A model generated the notes under the pieces. The model had not been told where the DNA came from. It saw nothing but the letters and a program-made list of their open reading frames with translations, and searched no databases. Of a DNA stretch of 64,000 nt, positions 25,787-36,137 are shown piece after piece. The stretch spans positions 4,888,527 to 4,952,526 of the forward strand of contig NZ_CP102246.1 in NCBI RefSeq assembly GCF_024599795.1. The letters run 5' to 3'. Within the stretch, counting starts at the first letter, position 1. Every line of letters starts with the position of its first letter. Made by a program: the position numbers and the translations under genes. Source of the DNA: Enterobacter cloacae complex sp. R_G8 (GTDB lineage: Bacteria; Pseudomonadota; Gammaproteobacteria; Enterobacterales; Enterobacteriaceae).

Positions 25787-27109
25787 TTACTTGTCGAACA
25801 GGTAGTGATTGACCAGATTTTCCAGCAGTTCCTGGTGTCCGCTCTGGTGCTGCGGCGCCAGCTGATGTTGTTCAGCGTACTTCGCGATTTCCGCCAGCGA
25901 TAACTGGCCTTTCAAAATTTGCTGGCCCAGTTCACTGTTCCAGCCGCTATAACGCTTCGCGACACGTTTATCCAGCTCACCGTCTTCAATCATGCGCGCA
26001 GCGACTTTCAGTGCCAGCGCCATGGTATCCATCGCGCCAATGTGGCCATAGAACAGATCGTATTTATCGGTGCTCTGACGACGCACTTTGGCGTCAAAGT
26101 TCAGGCCGCCGGTAGTGAAACCACCCGCTTTGATGATTTCATACATCACCAGCGCATTCTCTTCCACGCTGTTCGGGAACTGGTCGGTATCCCAGCCCAG
26201 CTGCGCATCACCACGGTTAGCATCGACCGAGCCGAAGATGCCCAGCGCAATGGCAGACGCAATTTCGTGATGGAAAGAGTGACCCGCCAGGGTGGCATGG
26301 TTGGCTTCAATGTTAACTTTAATCTCTTTTTCCAGGCCGAACTGCTTCAGGAAGCCGTACACGGTCGCGACGTCGTAATCGTACTGGTGCTTGGTTGGTT
26401 CCTGTGGCTTCGGTTCAATCAGCAGCGTGCCGCGGAAACCGATTTTATGCTTATGTTCAACCACCATCTGCATGAAGCGGCCAATCTGCTCGCGCTCCTG
26501 ACGCAGGTCGGTATTCAGCAGGGTTTCGTAACCCTCACGGCCGCCCCACAGAACATAGTTCTCGCCGCCCAACTGATGCGTGGCGTTCATTGCGGTCACG
26601 ACCTGAGTTGCCGCCCAGCTAAACACTTCCGGATCCGGGTTAGTTGCTGCCCCGGCACCATAGCGAGGGTTCGTGAAGCAGTTAGCCGTGCCCCAAAGCA
26701 GCTTCACGCCACTTTGCTGCTGCTTCGCCGCCAGCACATCCACCATCTGCGCAAAGTTGTTCAGGTACTCTTTCAGCGATGCGCCTTCCGGCGACACATC
26801 CACGTCATGGAAGCAGTAATACGGCACGTTCAGCTTGTGGAAGAATTCAAATGCCACATCCGCTTTGCGTTTCGCCAGCTCGATAGCCTCTCCCGGCTGT
26901 TGCCACGGACGGTCAAAGGAACCCACACCGAACATATCGGCGCCGTTCCAGCAGAAGGTATGCCAGTAACAGGCGGCAAAGCGCAGATGATCTTCCATGC
27001 GCTTACCCAGCACCAGCTCATCCGGGTTGTAGTGACGAAATGCTAAAGGATTGGTCGTTTTCGGGCCTTCGTAACGAACACGATCGAGTTGGTCGAAATA
27101 AGCTTGCAT
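25787..27109 (-). CDS. xylA: Xylose isomerase
   Basis: Converts D-xylose to D-xylulose in the cytoplasm. With the start at 27109 it has 440 residues, exactly as in E. coli. The active-site His101 and Asp104 fall in [12 protein letters not shown], metal-binding residues in [14 protein letters not shown] and HATLAGH are present, and Trp/Phe of the substrate pocket are seen in [10 protein letters not shown]. The open frame continues 21 codons further upstream, but a GGAG site eight bases before 27109 and the family N-terminus [15 protein letters not shown] fix the start. Divergent from xylF across a shared control region. Confidence 0.98.
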   Translation of the reverse strand: MQAYFDQLDRVRYEGPKTTNPLAFRHYNPDELVLGKRMEDHLRFAACYWHTFCWNGADMFGVGSFDRPWQQPGEAIELAKRKADVAFEFFHKLNVPYYCFHDVDVSPEGASLKEYLNNFAQMVDVLAAKQQQSGVKLLWGTANCFTNPRYGAGAATNPDPEVFSWAATQVVTAMNATHQLGGENYVLWGGREGYETLLNTDLRQEREQIGRFMQMVVEHKHKIGFRGTLLIEPKPQEPTKHQYDYDVATVYGFLKQFGLEKEIKVNIEANHATLAGHSFHHEIASAIALGIFGSVDANRGDAQLGWDTDQFPNSVEENALVMYEIIKAGGFTTGGLNFDAKVRRQSTDKYDLFYGHIGAMDTMALALKVAARMIEDGELDKRVAKRYSGWNSELGQQILKGQLSLAEIAKYAEQHQLAPQHQSGHQELLENLVNHYLFDK

Positions 27110-27180
27110 ATTGAGCTCCATAATCAGGGTATGCGGCGAGTCGTTGATACAGGAGTAATAGTGAATAGACATTTTGGGTT

Positions 27181-27400
27181 GCTCAATTACGTTATTTCAC
27201 ACTGCTATTGAGAGAATGCGCAACTGTGCGCTGGCTCGCAAAATAATGCGCAAGCAAACTATTTTTCGGCGCAGATTCCATAATCAAATGTAATTAAGGC
27301 CTTACGTATTTTAAAATCCGATCGCGGTCATAAATTCAGAAATAAACCAAATATCGTAATGAGAAGATAAAAATCTGTAATTGCCAGCCCGCCTTTCCGC
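27181..27400. promoter_or_regulatory. Divergent xylA/xylF control region (CRP and XylR sites)
   Basis: The region is conserved with the K-12 xylA-xylF spacer. TGTGC-N6-TCGCA (27225-27240) is the CRP-like site near xylA. On the xylF side two direct-repeat arms, around AATAAACCAAATATCGTAAT (27341-27360) and AGATAAAAATCTGTAAT (27364-27380), correspond to the XylR-binding element. XylR with D-xylose activates both arms. Site limits are approximate. Confidence 0.65.
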
Positions 27401-27479
27401 GTTAAAAATTTGCTGCGTCTCAGCAGTGAATGTTTCTTTTATCTCAGCAACACATACCCCTACAAAAGGCCTAATAATT

Positions 27480-28472
27480 ATGAAGATAAAGAACCTGACC
27501 CTAACGCTCTGCACTACTCTCCTCCTTGCAAGCTTTGCAGGACATGCCAAAGAGGTCAAAATTGGCATGGCGATTGATGACCTGCGTCTGGAACGCTGGC
27601 AAAAAGATCGCGATATTTTTGTTAAAAAAGCGGAATCACTTGGCGCAAGTGTGTTTGTGCAGTCTGCAAATGGCAACGAAGAAACGCAGATGTCGCAAAT
27701 TGAGAATATGATTAACCGTGGCGTTGATGTACTGGTCATTATCCCTTATAACGGCCAGGTATTAAGCAACGTCGTGAAAGAAGCGAAACAAGAAGGGATA
27801 AAAGTCCTGGCCTATGACCGCATGATTAATAATGCGGACATTGATTATTATATTTCGTTCGACAATGAAAAAGTGGGTGAACTGCAAGCCAAAAGTCTGG
27901 TTGATAAAGTGCCGCAGGGCAATTATTTCCTGATGGGCGGCTCGCCGGTGGATAACAACGCCAAACTGTTCCGCGAAGGCCAGATGAAAGTCCTCAAGCC
28001 GTATATCGACAGCGGCAAGATTAAAGTGGTTGGCGATCAGTGGGCGGACGGCTGGTTGCCTGAAAATGCGCTGAAAATTATGGAAAACGCGCTAACCGCG
28101 AATAACAACAAAATTGATGCCGTCGTCGCCTCCAACGACGCCACAGCCGGGGGTGCCATTCAGGCGCTGAGCGCCCAAGGGCTGGCCGGGAAAGTGGCCA
28201 TTTCAGGTCAGGATGCGGATCTCGCCGGTGTCAAACGCATCATCGCGGGCACCCAGACCATGACGGTGTATAAGCCCATCACTGAACTGGCCAACACGGC
28301 TGCAGAGATCGCCGTAGAGCTGGGGAACGGTAAACAACCGAAAGCCGACGCGACGCTGAACAACGGTCTGAAAGATGTGCCGGCTCGCCTGCTCACGCCA
28401 ATTGAAGTCAATAAAGAGAACATTGACGCCACCGTCATCAAAGACGGTTTCCACAAGAAGAGTGAACTGTAA
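27480..28472 (+). CDS. xylF: D-xylose periplasmic binding protein
   Basis: The 330-residue substrate-binding protein of the XylFGH ABC importer, the length of E. coli XylF. Signal peptide at residues 1-23 (hydrophobic TLCTTLLLASF, cleavage after GHA), mature chain starting KEVKIGMAIDDLRLERW, a standard sugar-binding type 1 fold. The ATG at 27480 is used; the frame is open upstream from 27381 but those residues do not form a signal. First gene of xylFGH-xylR. Confidence 0.97.
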   Translation: MKIKNLTLTLCTTLLLASFAGHAKEVKIGMAIDDLRLERWQKDRDIFVKKAESLGASVFVQSANGNEETQMSQIENMINRGVDVLVIIPYNGQVLSNVVKEAKQEGIKVLAYDRMINNADIDYYISFDNEKVGELQAKSLVDKVPQGNYFLMGGSPVDNNAKLFREGQMKVLKPYIDSGKIKVVGDQWADGWLPENALKIMENALTANNNKIDAVVASNDATAGGAIQALSAQGLAGKVAISGQDADLAGVKRIIAGTQTMTVYKPITELANTAAEIAVELGNGKQPKADATLNNGLKDVPARLLTPIEVNKENIDATVIKDGFHKKSEL

Positions 28473-28475
28473 TCC

Positions 28476-28502
28476 AGCGCAGCCCCTGCCCTGCGGGGGC
28501 GC
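28476..28502. repeat. GC-rich hairpin between xylF and xylG
   Basis: GCCCC (28482-28486) pairs with GGGGC (28496-28500) inside a very GC-rich stretch just after the xylF stop. There is no T run, so it is more likely an RNA-stability or partial attenuation element that keeps the binding-protein message in excess. Confidence 0.4.
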
Positions 28503-28544
28503 ATCGACTTGTACTGTTTTTACCTCGGGTCATGTGGAGCAGTT

Positions 28545-30086
28545 ATGCCTTATTTACTTGAAATGAAGAGCATCACCAAGCGTTTTGGCGCGGTGAAAGC
28601 GGTCGATAACGTGAGCCTGCGGCTAAATCCTGGTGAAGTGGTTTCGCTCTGCGGCGAAAACGGTTCGGGTAAGTCGACGCTGATGAAAGTGTTGTGCGGG
28701 ATCTATCCGCATGGCAGCTACGAAGGTGAAATTGTCTTTGCCGGTGAGGTCATTCAGGCCACCCACATTCGCGATACTGAACGTAAGGGTATCGCCATCA
28801 TCCACCAGGAGCTGGCGCTGGTGAAGCATCTCACCGTGCTGGAGAATATTTTCCTCGGGGCCGAAATTTCGCGACGCGGCGTGCTGGATTACGACACCAT
28901 GACGCTACGCTGTGAAAAACTGCTGGCGCAGGTCAGTCTGGCCATTTCGCCAGATACCCGCGTGGGAGACCTGGGTCTGGGGCAGCAACAGCTGGTTGAA
29001 ATCGCTAAGGCGCTGAACAAACAGGTCAGGCTGCTGATCCTCGACGAACCCACGGCCTCTCTCACCGAACAGGAAACGGCCGTCCTGCTGGATATCATCC
29101 GCGATCTGCAAAACCACGGTATCGCCTGCATCTACATTTCGCACAAGCTCAACGAGGTCAAAGCCATTTCTGACACCATCTGCGTGATCCGCGATGGCCA
29201 ACACATTGGCACACGAGAAGCCGAAGGCATGAGCGAGGATGACATCATCACCATGATGGTGGGGCGCGAGCTGACGGCCCTTTACCCGAATGAACCTCAC
29301 ACAACGGGTGATGAAGTATTACGCGTGGAGAACCTGACCGCGTGGCACCCGGTTAACCGCCATATCAAACGCGTTAACAACATCTCCTTTTCCCTGCACC
29401 GGGGTGAAATTCTCGGTGTTGCCGGGCTCGTCGGTGCCGGGCGGACTGAAGCCGTACAGTGCCTGTTCGGCGTCTGGCCAGGGCGCTGGGAAGGTAAGGT
29501 TTATATCGATGGTAAGCCGGTAAAAATCGACAACTGCCAGCAGGCGATTGCCCACGGAATTGCCATGGTGCCGGAAGACCGCAAAAAAGACGGCATCGTG
29601 CCGGTAATGGCGGTGGGTAAAAACATCACGCTCGCGGCACTCGATCAGTTCTCCGGCGCGCTGAGCAGCCTTGATGATGCCGCTGAGCAACAGTGCATTC
29701 TGCAGTCTCTCGCCCGGCTCAAAGTGAAAACATCCTCCCCGGAGTTAGCCATTGGACGCCTGAGCGGAGGCAACCAGCAAAAAGCCATTCTGGCGCGCTG
29801 CCTGCTCCTCAATCCACGCATCTTGATCCTGGATGAGCCGACGCGTGGCATTGATATCGGTGCGAAGTACGAAATCTACAAACTGATTAATCAGCTTGTA
29901 CAGCAAGGGATTGCCGTCATTGTCATCTCCTCTGAATTACCCGAAGTGCTCGGCCTGAGCGACCGTGTGCTGGTCATGCACGAGGGCAAACTGAAAGCCA
30001 ATCTGATTAACCAGAACCTGACGCAGGAGCAGGTGATGGAAGCCGCTTTAAGGAGCGAACGTCATGTCGAAAAGCAATCCGTCTGA
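28545..30086 (+). CDS. xylG: D-xylose ABC transporter ATPase
   Basis: A 513-residue double ATPase as in E. coli, energising xylose import from XylF through XylH. First nucleotide-binding domain: Walker [10 protein letters not shown] (about 38-46), signature LGLGQQQ, Walker [11 protein letters not shown]. The second domain has a degenerate P-loop region (GLVGAGRTE), signature LSGGNQQK and [10 protein letters not shown]. The start at 28545 gives [15 protein letters not shown] with GGAG upstream; an ORF open from 28509 is not needed. Overlaps xylH by 23 bases. Confidence 0.97.
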   Translation: MPYLLEMKSITKRFGAVKAVDNVSLRLNPGEVVSLCGENGSGKSTLMKVLCGIYPHGSYEGEIVFAGEVIQATHIRDTERKGIAIIHQELALVKHLTVLENIFLGAEISRRGVLDYDTMTLRCEKLLAQVSLAISPDTRVGDLGLGQQQLVEIAKALNKQVRLLILDEPTASLTEQETAVLLDIIRDLQNHGIACIYISHKLNEVKAISDTICVIRDGQHIGTREAEGMSEDDIITMMVGRELTALYPNEPHTTGDEVLRVENLTAWHPVNRHIKRVNNISFSLHRGEILGVAGLVGAGRTEAVQCLFGVWPGRWEGKVYIDGKPVKIDNCQQAIAHGIAMVPEDRKKDGIVPVMAVGKNITLAALDQFSGALSSLDDAAEQQCILQSLARLKVKTSSPELAIGRLSGGNQQKAILARCLLLNPRILILDEPTRGIDIGAKYEIYKLINQLVQQGIAVIVISSELPEVLGLSDRVLVMHEGKLKANLINQNLTQEQVMEAALRSERHVEKQSV

Positions 30087-31245
30087 TATCAAAGTCGCTG
30101 TTCAGACGCCCGGCGCATTCGCGGGGTTAAAAGCGCTGAATTTGCAGGTATTCGTGATGATCGCGGCGATTATCGCCATTATGTTGTTCTTTACGTGGAT
30201 GACCGATGGCTCCTACCTGAGCGCGCGTAACGTCTCTAACCTGCTGCGCCAGACTGCCATCACCGGCATTCTTGCCGTGGGCATGGTCTTCGTCATTATC
30301 TCGGCGGAGATCGATCTGTCGGTCGGGTCGATGATGGGCCTGCTCGGCGGCGTCGCGGCCATTTTTGACGTCTGGCTTGGCTGGCCGCTGCCGCTGACCG
30401 TGGCGGTGACGCTGGTGTTGGGTCTGGTGCTTGGCGCCTGGAATGGCTGGTGGGTTGCCTACCGGAAAGTCCCGTCGTTCATTGTTACTCTGGCAGGAAT
30501 GCTGGCCTTCCGCGGCGTTTTGATTGGTATCACCAACGGCACCACCGTCTCCCCCACCAGCGCGGCCATGTCACAGATAGGTCAGAGCTACCTCTCCGAT
30601 AGTGTGGGCTTTACCCTCGGCGTGGTCGGGCTGCTGGCGTTCGTGGCCTGGCAGTGGCGTGGACGTATGCGCCGTCAGTCGCTGGGTCTGGCCTCCTCCC
30701 CATCAACATCCGTGGTGGGACGTCAGGCGCTGACTGCGGTGATCGTGCTCGGCGCGATTTGGCTTCTGAATGACTATCGCGGCGTGCCTACGCCAGTTCT
30801 CCTGCTGGCCCTCTTGCTGCTGGGCGGCATGTTTATGGCCACGCGCACCGCGTTTGGCCGCCGTATTTACGCCATCGGCGGCAACCTTGAGGCCGCCCGT
30901 CTGTCAGGCATTAACGTAGAGCGCACTAAACTGGCGGTGTTCGCCATTAACGGACTGATGGTGGCTATCGCCGGGTTGATCCTCAGCTCGCGTCTCGGGG
31001 CGGGTTCCCCGTCAGCCGGGAACATTGCCGAGCTGGATGCGATCGCCGCCTGCGTCATTGGCGGTACCAGCCTCGCGGGCGGTGTCGGCAGCGTGGCGGG
31101 TGCGGTGATGGGGGCATTTATCATGGCTTCGTTGGATAACGGGATGAGTATGATGGACGTCCCGACGTTTTGGCAGTATATCGTCAAGGGGGCCATTCTT
31201 TTGCTGGCAGTCTGGATGGACTCTGCCACCAAGCGGCGTGCCTGA
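30064..31245 (+). CDS. xylH: D-xylose ABC transporter permease
   Basis: A 393-residue inner-membrane permease (E. coli 393) with about ten membrane helices, of the ribose/xylose BPD-type 2 family. The conserved cytoplasmic loop ([21 protein letters not shown], about 275-295) that meets the ATPase is present. It starts inside xylG with AAGGAG upstream, so translation is coupled. xylR follows 33 bases later. Confidence 0.97.
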   Translation: MSKSNPSDIKVAVQTPGAFAGLKALNLQVFVMIAAIIAIMLFFTWMTDGSYLSARNVSNLLRQTAITGILAVGMVFVIISAEIDLSVGSMMGLLGGVAAIFDVWLGWPLPLTVAVTLVLGLVLGAWNGWWVAYRKVPSFIVTLAGMLAFRGVLIGITNGTTVSPTSAAMSQIGQSYLSDSVGFTLGVVGLLAFVAWQWRGRMRRQSLGLASSPSTSVVGRQALTAVIVLGAIWLLNDYRGVPTPVLLLALLLLGGMFMATRTAFGRRIYAIGGNLEAARLSGINVERTKLAVFAINGLMVAIAGLILSSRLGAGSPSAGNIAELDAIAACVIGGTSLAGGVGSVAGAVMGAFIMASLDNGMSMMDVPTFWQYIVKGAILLLAVWMDSATKRRA

Positions 31246-31278
31246 TAACCGTATTGTGACTTATTTGGGAAGCGAGCC

Positions 31279-32457
31279 ATGTTTGAAAAGCGTCACCGCA
31301 TTACGTTGTTATTCAATGCCAACAAAGCTTACGACCGGCAGGTGGTAGAGGGCGTTGGTGAATATTTGCAGGCGTCGCAATCCGAGTGGGATATCTTTAT
31401 TGAAGAAGATTTCCGCACCCGTCTCGAGAACATCAAAGACTGGCTGGGCGATGGCGTCATCGCTGACTATGATGACCCGGTCATTGAGCAATTACTGACT
31501 GACGTCGACGTCCCGATTGTGGGCGTCGGCGGCTCTTACCATTCGCCCGAGCACTATCCTCCCGTCCACTATATCGCCACCGATAACCATGCGCTGGTCG
31601 AAAGCGCGTTTCTGCATTTAAAAGAGAAAGGCGTCCATCGCTTTGCGTTCTATGGTTTACCGGCCTCCAGCGGCAAACGCTGGGCCGTTGAGCGCGAACA
31701 CGCCTTTTGTCAGCTTGTCGCCCAGGAGAAATACCGCGGCGTGGTCTATCAGGGGCTGGAAACCGCGCCGGAAAACTGGCAGCACGCGCAAAACCGTCTG
31801 GCTGACTGGCTGCAGACGCTGCCGCCGCAAACCGGCATTATTGCCGTGACGGACGCCCGTGCGCGCCACGTATTGCAGGTCTGCGAACATTTGCACATTC
31901 CGGTGCCGGAAAAGCTGTGCGTGATTGGCATCGATAACGAGGAGCTGACCCGTTACCTTTCTCGCGTGGCTCTCTCTTCAGTGGCGCAGGGCACCCGACA
32001 GATGGGGTACCAGGCCGCAAAATTACTGCATCGTCTGCTGGATAACGAATCCCTGCCGCTTCAGCGCCTGCTGGTTCCCCCGGTCCGCGTGGTAGAACGT
32101 CGCTCAACGGATTACCGCTCCCTGAACGACCCGGCGGTCATCCAGGCGATGCACTTCATCCGCAACCACGCCTGCAAAGGTATCAAGGTCGATCAGGTGC
32201 TGGATTCCGTGGGTATTTCCCGTTCAAATCTGGAGAAGCGTTTTAAAGAGGAAGTGGGCGAAACCATCCATGCGGTCATTCACGCTGAGAAGCTGGAGAA
32301 AGCGCGCAGTTTGCTCATTTCCACGTCGCTGTCGATCAACGAAATCTCGCAGATGTGCGGCTATCCGTCGCTGCAGTATTTTTATTCGGTGTTCCGTAAA
32401 GAGTATGACAACACGCCGAAAGAGTATCGGGAACGCCACAGCGAAGTCATGATGTAG
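31279..32457 (+). CDS. xylR: Xylose operon activator XylR
   Basis: A 392-residue regulator as in E. coli. The N-terminal 275 residues form a LacI/periplasmic-binding-type D-xylose sensor, and the C-terminal 105 residues are an AraC-type DNA-binding domain (KVDQVLDSVGISRSNLEKRF and INEISQMCGYPSLQYFYSVF). It activates the divergent xylA and xylF promoters upstream. A hairpin terminator follows the stop. Confidence 0.97.
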   Translation: MFEKRHRITLLFNANKAYDRQVVEGVGEYLQASQSEWDIFIEEDFRTRLENIKDWLGDGVIADYDDPVIEQLLTDVDVPIVGVGGSYHSPEHYPPVHYIATDNHALVESAFLHLKEKGVHRFAFYGLPASSGKRWAVEREHAFCQLVAQEKYRGVVYQGLETAPENWQHAQNRLADWLQTLPPQTGIIAVTDARARHVLQVCEHLHIPVPEKLCVIGIDNEELTRYLSRVALSSVAQGTRQMGYQAAKLLHRLLDNESLPLQRLLVPPVRVVERRSTDYRSLNDPAVIQAMHFIRNHACKGIKVDQVLDSVGISRSNLEKRFKEEVGETIHAVIHAEKLEKARSLLISTSLSINEISQMCGYPSLQYFYSVFRKEYDNTPKEYRERHSEVMM

Positions 32458-32461
32458 AAAA

Positions 32462-32490
32462 GAAAACGCCTTCCAGTGGAAGGCGTTATT
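32462..32490. terminator. Terminator between xylR and bax
   Basis: AACGCCTT, a 7-base loop and AAGGCGTT with flanking A and T-rich tracts lie between the two convergent genes and can serve both. Confidence 0.75.
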
Positions 32491-32494
32491 GGGA

Positions 32495-33319
32495 TTACAT
32501 ATGGGCGGCGATAAGTCGCTGGTTATCCTGGTACATCGCAAACAGGTAGTTGTTATAGCGCTGACCCTGGGTGGAATAACCTTTCAGCTTGTGGATCATC
32601 GTACTGGCCGTCACTTCCTGATCCGCTTTACGCAGCTGAGCACGCGACTTACGGAACGACGAGTAGGCCGGATGCGTGTTCAGGTTTACCACATAGGCGT
32701 TCACTGAATCCTTCACCGATTCAAACTGCGAGTAGCCCTTCACCTTACCCGGCGCATTTTTACAACGCCCCTTCACACACTTCATGCCGAAGAGGTTATT
32801 GTTGTTGCGCGCCAGCTTCGAGGTGCCCCAGCCACTTTCGGCTGCAGCCATTGTAGCAACCATGCTGCCCGGAATGATGTCGACACGCTCAAGGAGCGAG
32901 TTCCACGGCACACGACGGGTGTTACCGTTCCAGCTCACCTTGTAGCGCTTTGCGATATCTTTCAGGCGCGCGCGCTCGGACGGCGTCCAGCGGCTATCGT
33001 ACTGTTTGGCGATCAACCAGTTACGATCTGCCGTAATCGCGGCGTTTTGACTTGTGATGTAAGGCATTACCGTCCGGAGAAACGCTTTTTTCCTTGGTGT
33101 TCCGGAAGGGTATTTTCGCAAATCAGGAAGTGAACTACTCTTTGCACTATTGCGAGAATACTCTTGTTTACTGCTAACCTTACTACTTGTCGTCTTTATT
33201 ACGTGGGCTTTCTTACTCGTTGTATCCGTGTGCGTCTTCGCAAGCACCCCACCCGAAAATGTCGTGGTGAGTAACATGAGTATCGCGGCCCCATATCGTC
33301 GAATGGGAGTCGATATCAT
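32495..33319 (-). CDS. bax: Bax, putative peptidoglycan glucosaminidase
   Basis: A 274-residue protein, the length of E. coli Bax. Signal peptide at residues 1-28 (AAILMLLTTTFSGGVLA), then a Ser/Lys/Thr-rich linker of about 60 residues, then a glucosaminidase-like (FlgJ C-terminal type) domain with MAAAESGWGTSKLARNNNNLFGMKC around residues 165-190, whose Glu is the likely catalytic residue. It probably acts on peptidoglycan in the periplasm; the physiological role is unclear. The start at 33319 has AGGAG six bases upstream. Divergent from malS. Confidence 0.92.
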   Translation of the reverse strand: MISTPIRRYGAAILMLLTTTFSGGVLAKTHTDTTSKKAHVIKTTSSKVSSKQEYSRNSAKSSSLPDLRKYPSGTPRKKAFLRTVMPYITSQNAAITADRNWLIAKQYDSRWTPSERARLKDIAKRYKVSWNGNTRRVPWNSLLERVDIIPGSMVATMAAAESGWGTSKLARNNNNLFGMKCVKGRCKNAPGKVKGYSQFESVKDSVNAYVVNLNTHPAYSSFRKSRAQLRKADQEVTASTMIHKLKGYSTQGQRYNNYLFAMYQDNQRLIAAHM

Positions 33320-33534
33320 TAGGTCTCCTGGTCGGATATAAACATTCCAACACCTTATTTTTTTCACAAATTTGAGAGCGGAATCTCAAATCATATCAAA
33401 AATAGACTTCAAGAGCACGTATAGAAATAGTCCAATTCCGAAACTATGTCACCTGAAACGTGCTCATTTAAACATCAATTCTGAAAATTTGTGTGCGTTC
33501 TCGCAGATAACTGCCTAATTTTGCGCGGGATCAC

Positions 33535-33576
33535 TCATCCTCTTACGTCATCCTTGCAGAAAGCGCCGGGGGATGA
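33535..33576. promoter_or_regulatory. Candidate MalT boxes before malS
   Basis: The MalT core GGATGA appears three times: on the minus strand at 33535-33540 and 33548-33553, and on the plus strand at 33571-33576 within GGGGGATGAG. Clustering 60-100 bases before malS agrees with MalT control of malS in E. coli. The core is short, so single copies mean little. Confidence 0.5.
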
Positions 33577-33633
33577 GTTTTTACCCAACACCTGATGGCA
33601 CACTGGTCAAAAATGCCGCGACAGGAAAATGGA

Positions 33634-35664
33634 ATGAAACGCACCGCACTGGCTTTTCTGATGTTACCCGCACTGGCACATGCCGACTGGTCATCACCGG
33701 GATTTAGCGCCTTTAGCGCCGAAGGCACCGGCGTGTTCACCAGCCAGGCAAAGCTTGCGAAGGGTACGCGCCCTTTGACAGTGAGTTTTGACAACACGTG
33801 CTGGCAGCCAACAGAAGCGATAAAACTCAACGAGATGCTGTCGCTCAAACCGTGTGACGGCACGCCGCCGCAGTGGCGTCTGTTCCGCGACGGAGAGTAC
33901 CAGATGCGTGTTGATACCCGATCCGGCACGCCAACCCTGATGCTGACCATCAAGAGCACAGCAGAACAGCCGGTGGCAGACGTTATCCGCCAGTGTCCAA
34001 AATGGGACGGAAAACCGCTGACGCTGGAGGTGGGGAATACGTTCCCGGAAGGCTCCGTGGTGCGAGATTTCTACAGCAAACAAACCGCGACGGTACAACA
34101 GGGAAAAATTACCCTTCAGCCTGCCGCCAACAGCAACGGCCTGCTGCTGCTTGAGCGCGCCGAAACCGACAAACCCGCGCCGTTTAGCTGGCAAAACGCT
34201 ACCGTCTATTTCGTACTAACCGACCGCTTTGTGAATGGCGACCCCACCAACGACAACAGCTATGGTCGCCATAAAGATGGGATGCAGGAGATTGGTACCT
34301 TCCACGGCGGCGATCTGAAAGGGCTTGCGAGCAAGCTTGATTATCTGCAACAACTGGGGGTAAACGCACTCTGGATAAGTTCCCCGCTTGAGCAGATCCA
34401 CGGCTGGGTCGGCGGTGGCACCAAAGGGGATTTCCCCCACTATGCTTACCACGGCTACTACACGCAGGACTGGACAAAGCTTGATGCCAACATGGGCACC
34501 GAAGATGATTTACGTCATCTCGTCGATGAAGCGCACAAGCGCGGCATCCGCATTCTGTTCGATATCGTCATGAACCACGCGGGTTACGCGACGCTTGCCG
34601 ACATGCAGGAGTACCAGTTTGGCGCGCTCTATCTGCAGGGTGATGAGCTGAAGAAAACGCTGGGTGAACGCTGGACGGACTGGAAGCCGGGCACAGGTCA
34701 AAGCTGGCACAGCTTTAATGATTACATTAACTTCAGCGATAAAGCCGCATGGGAAAAATGGTGGGGTAAAAAATGGATCCGCACCGATATTGGTGATTAC
34801 GACAACCCAGGCTTTGACGACCTGACCATGTCGCTGGCGTTTTTACCCGACCTGAAAACGGAATCCACCACGCCATCCGGTTTGCCGAACTTCTATCAAC
34901 ACAAGGCCGATACCCATGCCAAAGCTATCCCGGGATACACCCCGCGAGATTACCTGACGCACTGGCTGAGCCAGTGGGTACGCGAGTATGGTATTGACGG
35001 TTTCCGTGTTGATACGGCAAAACACGTTGAGCTGGCGGCCTGGCAGCAGTTGAAGGACCAGGCAAGCCAGGCGCTGGCGGCCTGGAAAGGTGCTCACCCG
35101 GACAAAAAACTCGACAATGCGCCGTTCTGGATGACGGGTGAATCCTGGGGCCACGGGGTCATGCAGAGCGATTATTACCGCCACGGCTTCGATGCGATGA
35201 TTAACTTCGATTATCAGGAGCAGGCGGCAAAAGCGGTGAACTGCCTGGCCGATATCGATCTGACCTGGCAGCAGATGGCGGAAAAACTGCAAACCTTTAA
35301 CGTCCTGAGCTATCTCTCTTCGCATGACACCCGCCTGTTCCGCGAAGGGGGCCAGCGCGCGGCAGAACTGCTGCTGTTAGCGCCAGGCAGCGTACAAATC
35401 TATTATGGGGATGAATCAGAGCGTCCGTTTGGGCCGACGGGTTCCGATCCTCTGCAGGGAACACGCTCGGATATGAACTGGCAGGATGTGACGGGCAAAC
35501 AGGCGTTAACCGTCGCCCACTGGCAAACGCTGGGTCAGTTCCGCGCCCGCCATCCGGCGATAGGTGAAGGCAAGCAAACCACGCTTTCGCTGAAAGAGGG
35601 GTATGGATTCTTACGGGAACATGATGGTGATAAGGTGATGGTCGTCTGGGCGGGGAATCAATAG
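33634..35664 (+). CDS. malS: Periplasmic alpha-amylase
   Basis: Hydrolyses long maltodextrins in the periplasm before uptake. It has 676 residues, as in E. coli. A short signal peptide (MKRTALAFLMLPALAHA, cleaved before DWSS) is followed by an N-terminal domain of about 180 residues and a GH13 barrel. Catalytic motifs: DIVMNHAGY, DGFRVDTAKH with the nucleophile Asp, MTGESWGHG with the acid/base Glu, and SSHDTR. The start at 33634 is chosen because it begins the signal peptide; the frame is open from 33595. Divergent from bax, with candidate MalT boxes upstream. Confidence 0.96.
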   Translation: MKRTALAFLMLPALAHADWSSPGFSAFSAEGTGVFTSQAKLAKGTRPLTVSFDNTCWQPTEAIKLNEMLSLKPCDGTPPQWRLFRDGEYQMRVDTRSGTPTLMLTIKSTAEQPVADVIRQCPKWDGKPLTLEVGNTFPEGSVVRDFYSKQTATVQQGKITLQPAANSNGLLLLERAETDKPAPFSWQNATVYFVLTDRFVNGDPTNDNSYGRHKDGMQEIGTFHGGDLKGLASKLDYLQQLGVNALWISSPLEQIHGWVGGGTKGDFPHYAYHGYYTQDWTKLDANMGTEDDLRHLVDEAHKRGIRILFDIVMNHAGYATLADMQEYQFGALYLQGDELKKTLGERWTDWKPGTGQSWHSFNDYINFSDKAAWEKWWGKKWIRTDIGDYDNPGFDDLTMSLAFLPDLKTESTTPSGLPNFYQHKADTHAKAIPGYTPRDYLTHWLSQWVREYGIDGFRVDTAKHVELAAWQQLKDQASQALAAWKGAHPDKKLDNAPFWMTGESWGHGVMQSDYYRHGFDAMINFDYQEQAAKAVNCLADIDLTWQQMAEKLQTFNVLSYLSSHDTRLFREGGQRAAELLLLAPGSVQIYYGDESERPFGPTGSDPLQGTRSDMNWQDVTGKQALTVAHWQTLGQFRARHPAIGEGKQTTLSLKEGYGFLREHDGDKVMVVWAGNQ

Positions 35665-35700
35665 CCCCTCACCCTAACCCTCTCCCCAAGGGGCTGAGGG
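35664..35700. repeat. Dispersed GAGAGGG palindrome, copy 3
   Basis: CCCCTCACCCTAACCCTCTCCCC followed by AAGGGGCTGAGGG, directly after malS. The right arm has diverged from GGGAGAGGG. Confidence 0.7.
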
Positions 35701-35753
35701 ATCCCCAGTAATTTTTTACCAAAAGCGACGAATGTTATTTCAGGAAAATGAAT

Positions 35754-35969
35754 GATTTACAGCGACGCCCTGGTCCGGCTGTAAATCGCTGAGGCGTTTC
35801 CTGCAGGCCGGGGCGAGGCGCATGGATGCGCCGAGAGGGCGGCTTTACAGGGACGTTACCTCCGCCCGTCCCCGATAAGCCGGAAGGAATAAGCCGAGGG
35901 CACCGCGAAGCGGCGATTTACCGCCGGGAGCCCGGGTCGCCAGGGCGGTGGCGATTGAGCCGCCCTGGC
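35754..35969. repeat. Structured GC-rich intergenic element with four hairpins
   Basis: This roughly 215-base element has no reading frame but carries four inverted repeats in a row. GATTTACAGC/GCTGTAAATC spans 35754-35787, GGCGC/GCGCC 35817-35832, CGGCG/CGCCG 35911-35926, and GCCAGGGCGG/CCGCCCTGGC 35939-35969. It could encode a folded RNA or be a decayed dispersed element. I do not recognise it as a named family. A BLAST search for copies in other genomes and a covariance test would decide. Confidence 0.6.
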
Positions 35970-36045
35970 ACGTTCACAAGTCATGCCGTTACAGAGTAGC
36001 AAGGAACATAAAGTGAACGGAATGACCTCTACAGCCATATGTTCC

Positions 36046-36137
36046 CCCTCACCCCAGCCCTCTCCCTCAAGGGAGAGGGAGTTCTCCGTGCAGGCATTAT
36101 TTTGTGGGGAACCCTCAGCCCCAAGGGGAGAGGGGAA
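36046..36137. repeat. Dispersed GAGAGGG palindromes, copies 4 and 5
   Basis: One copy at about 36046-36081 (CCCCTCACCCCAGCCCTC, then CAAGGGAGAGGG) is followed by a more diverged copy at about 36109-36137 (CCCTCAGCCCC, then AAGGGGAGAGGGG). They make up much of the region between the structured element and avtA. Confidence 0.75.

Noticed and set aside
25919..27046. 375-codon plus-strand frame
   Set aside because: Antisense to xylA in its conserved part; composition (His, Gln, Arg rich) is typical of a shadow frame.
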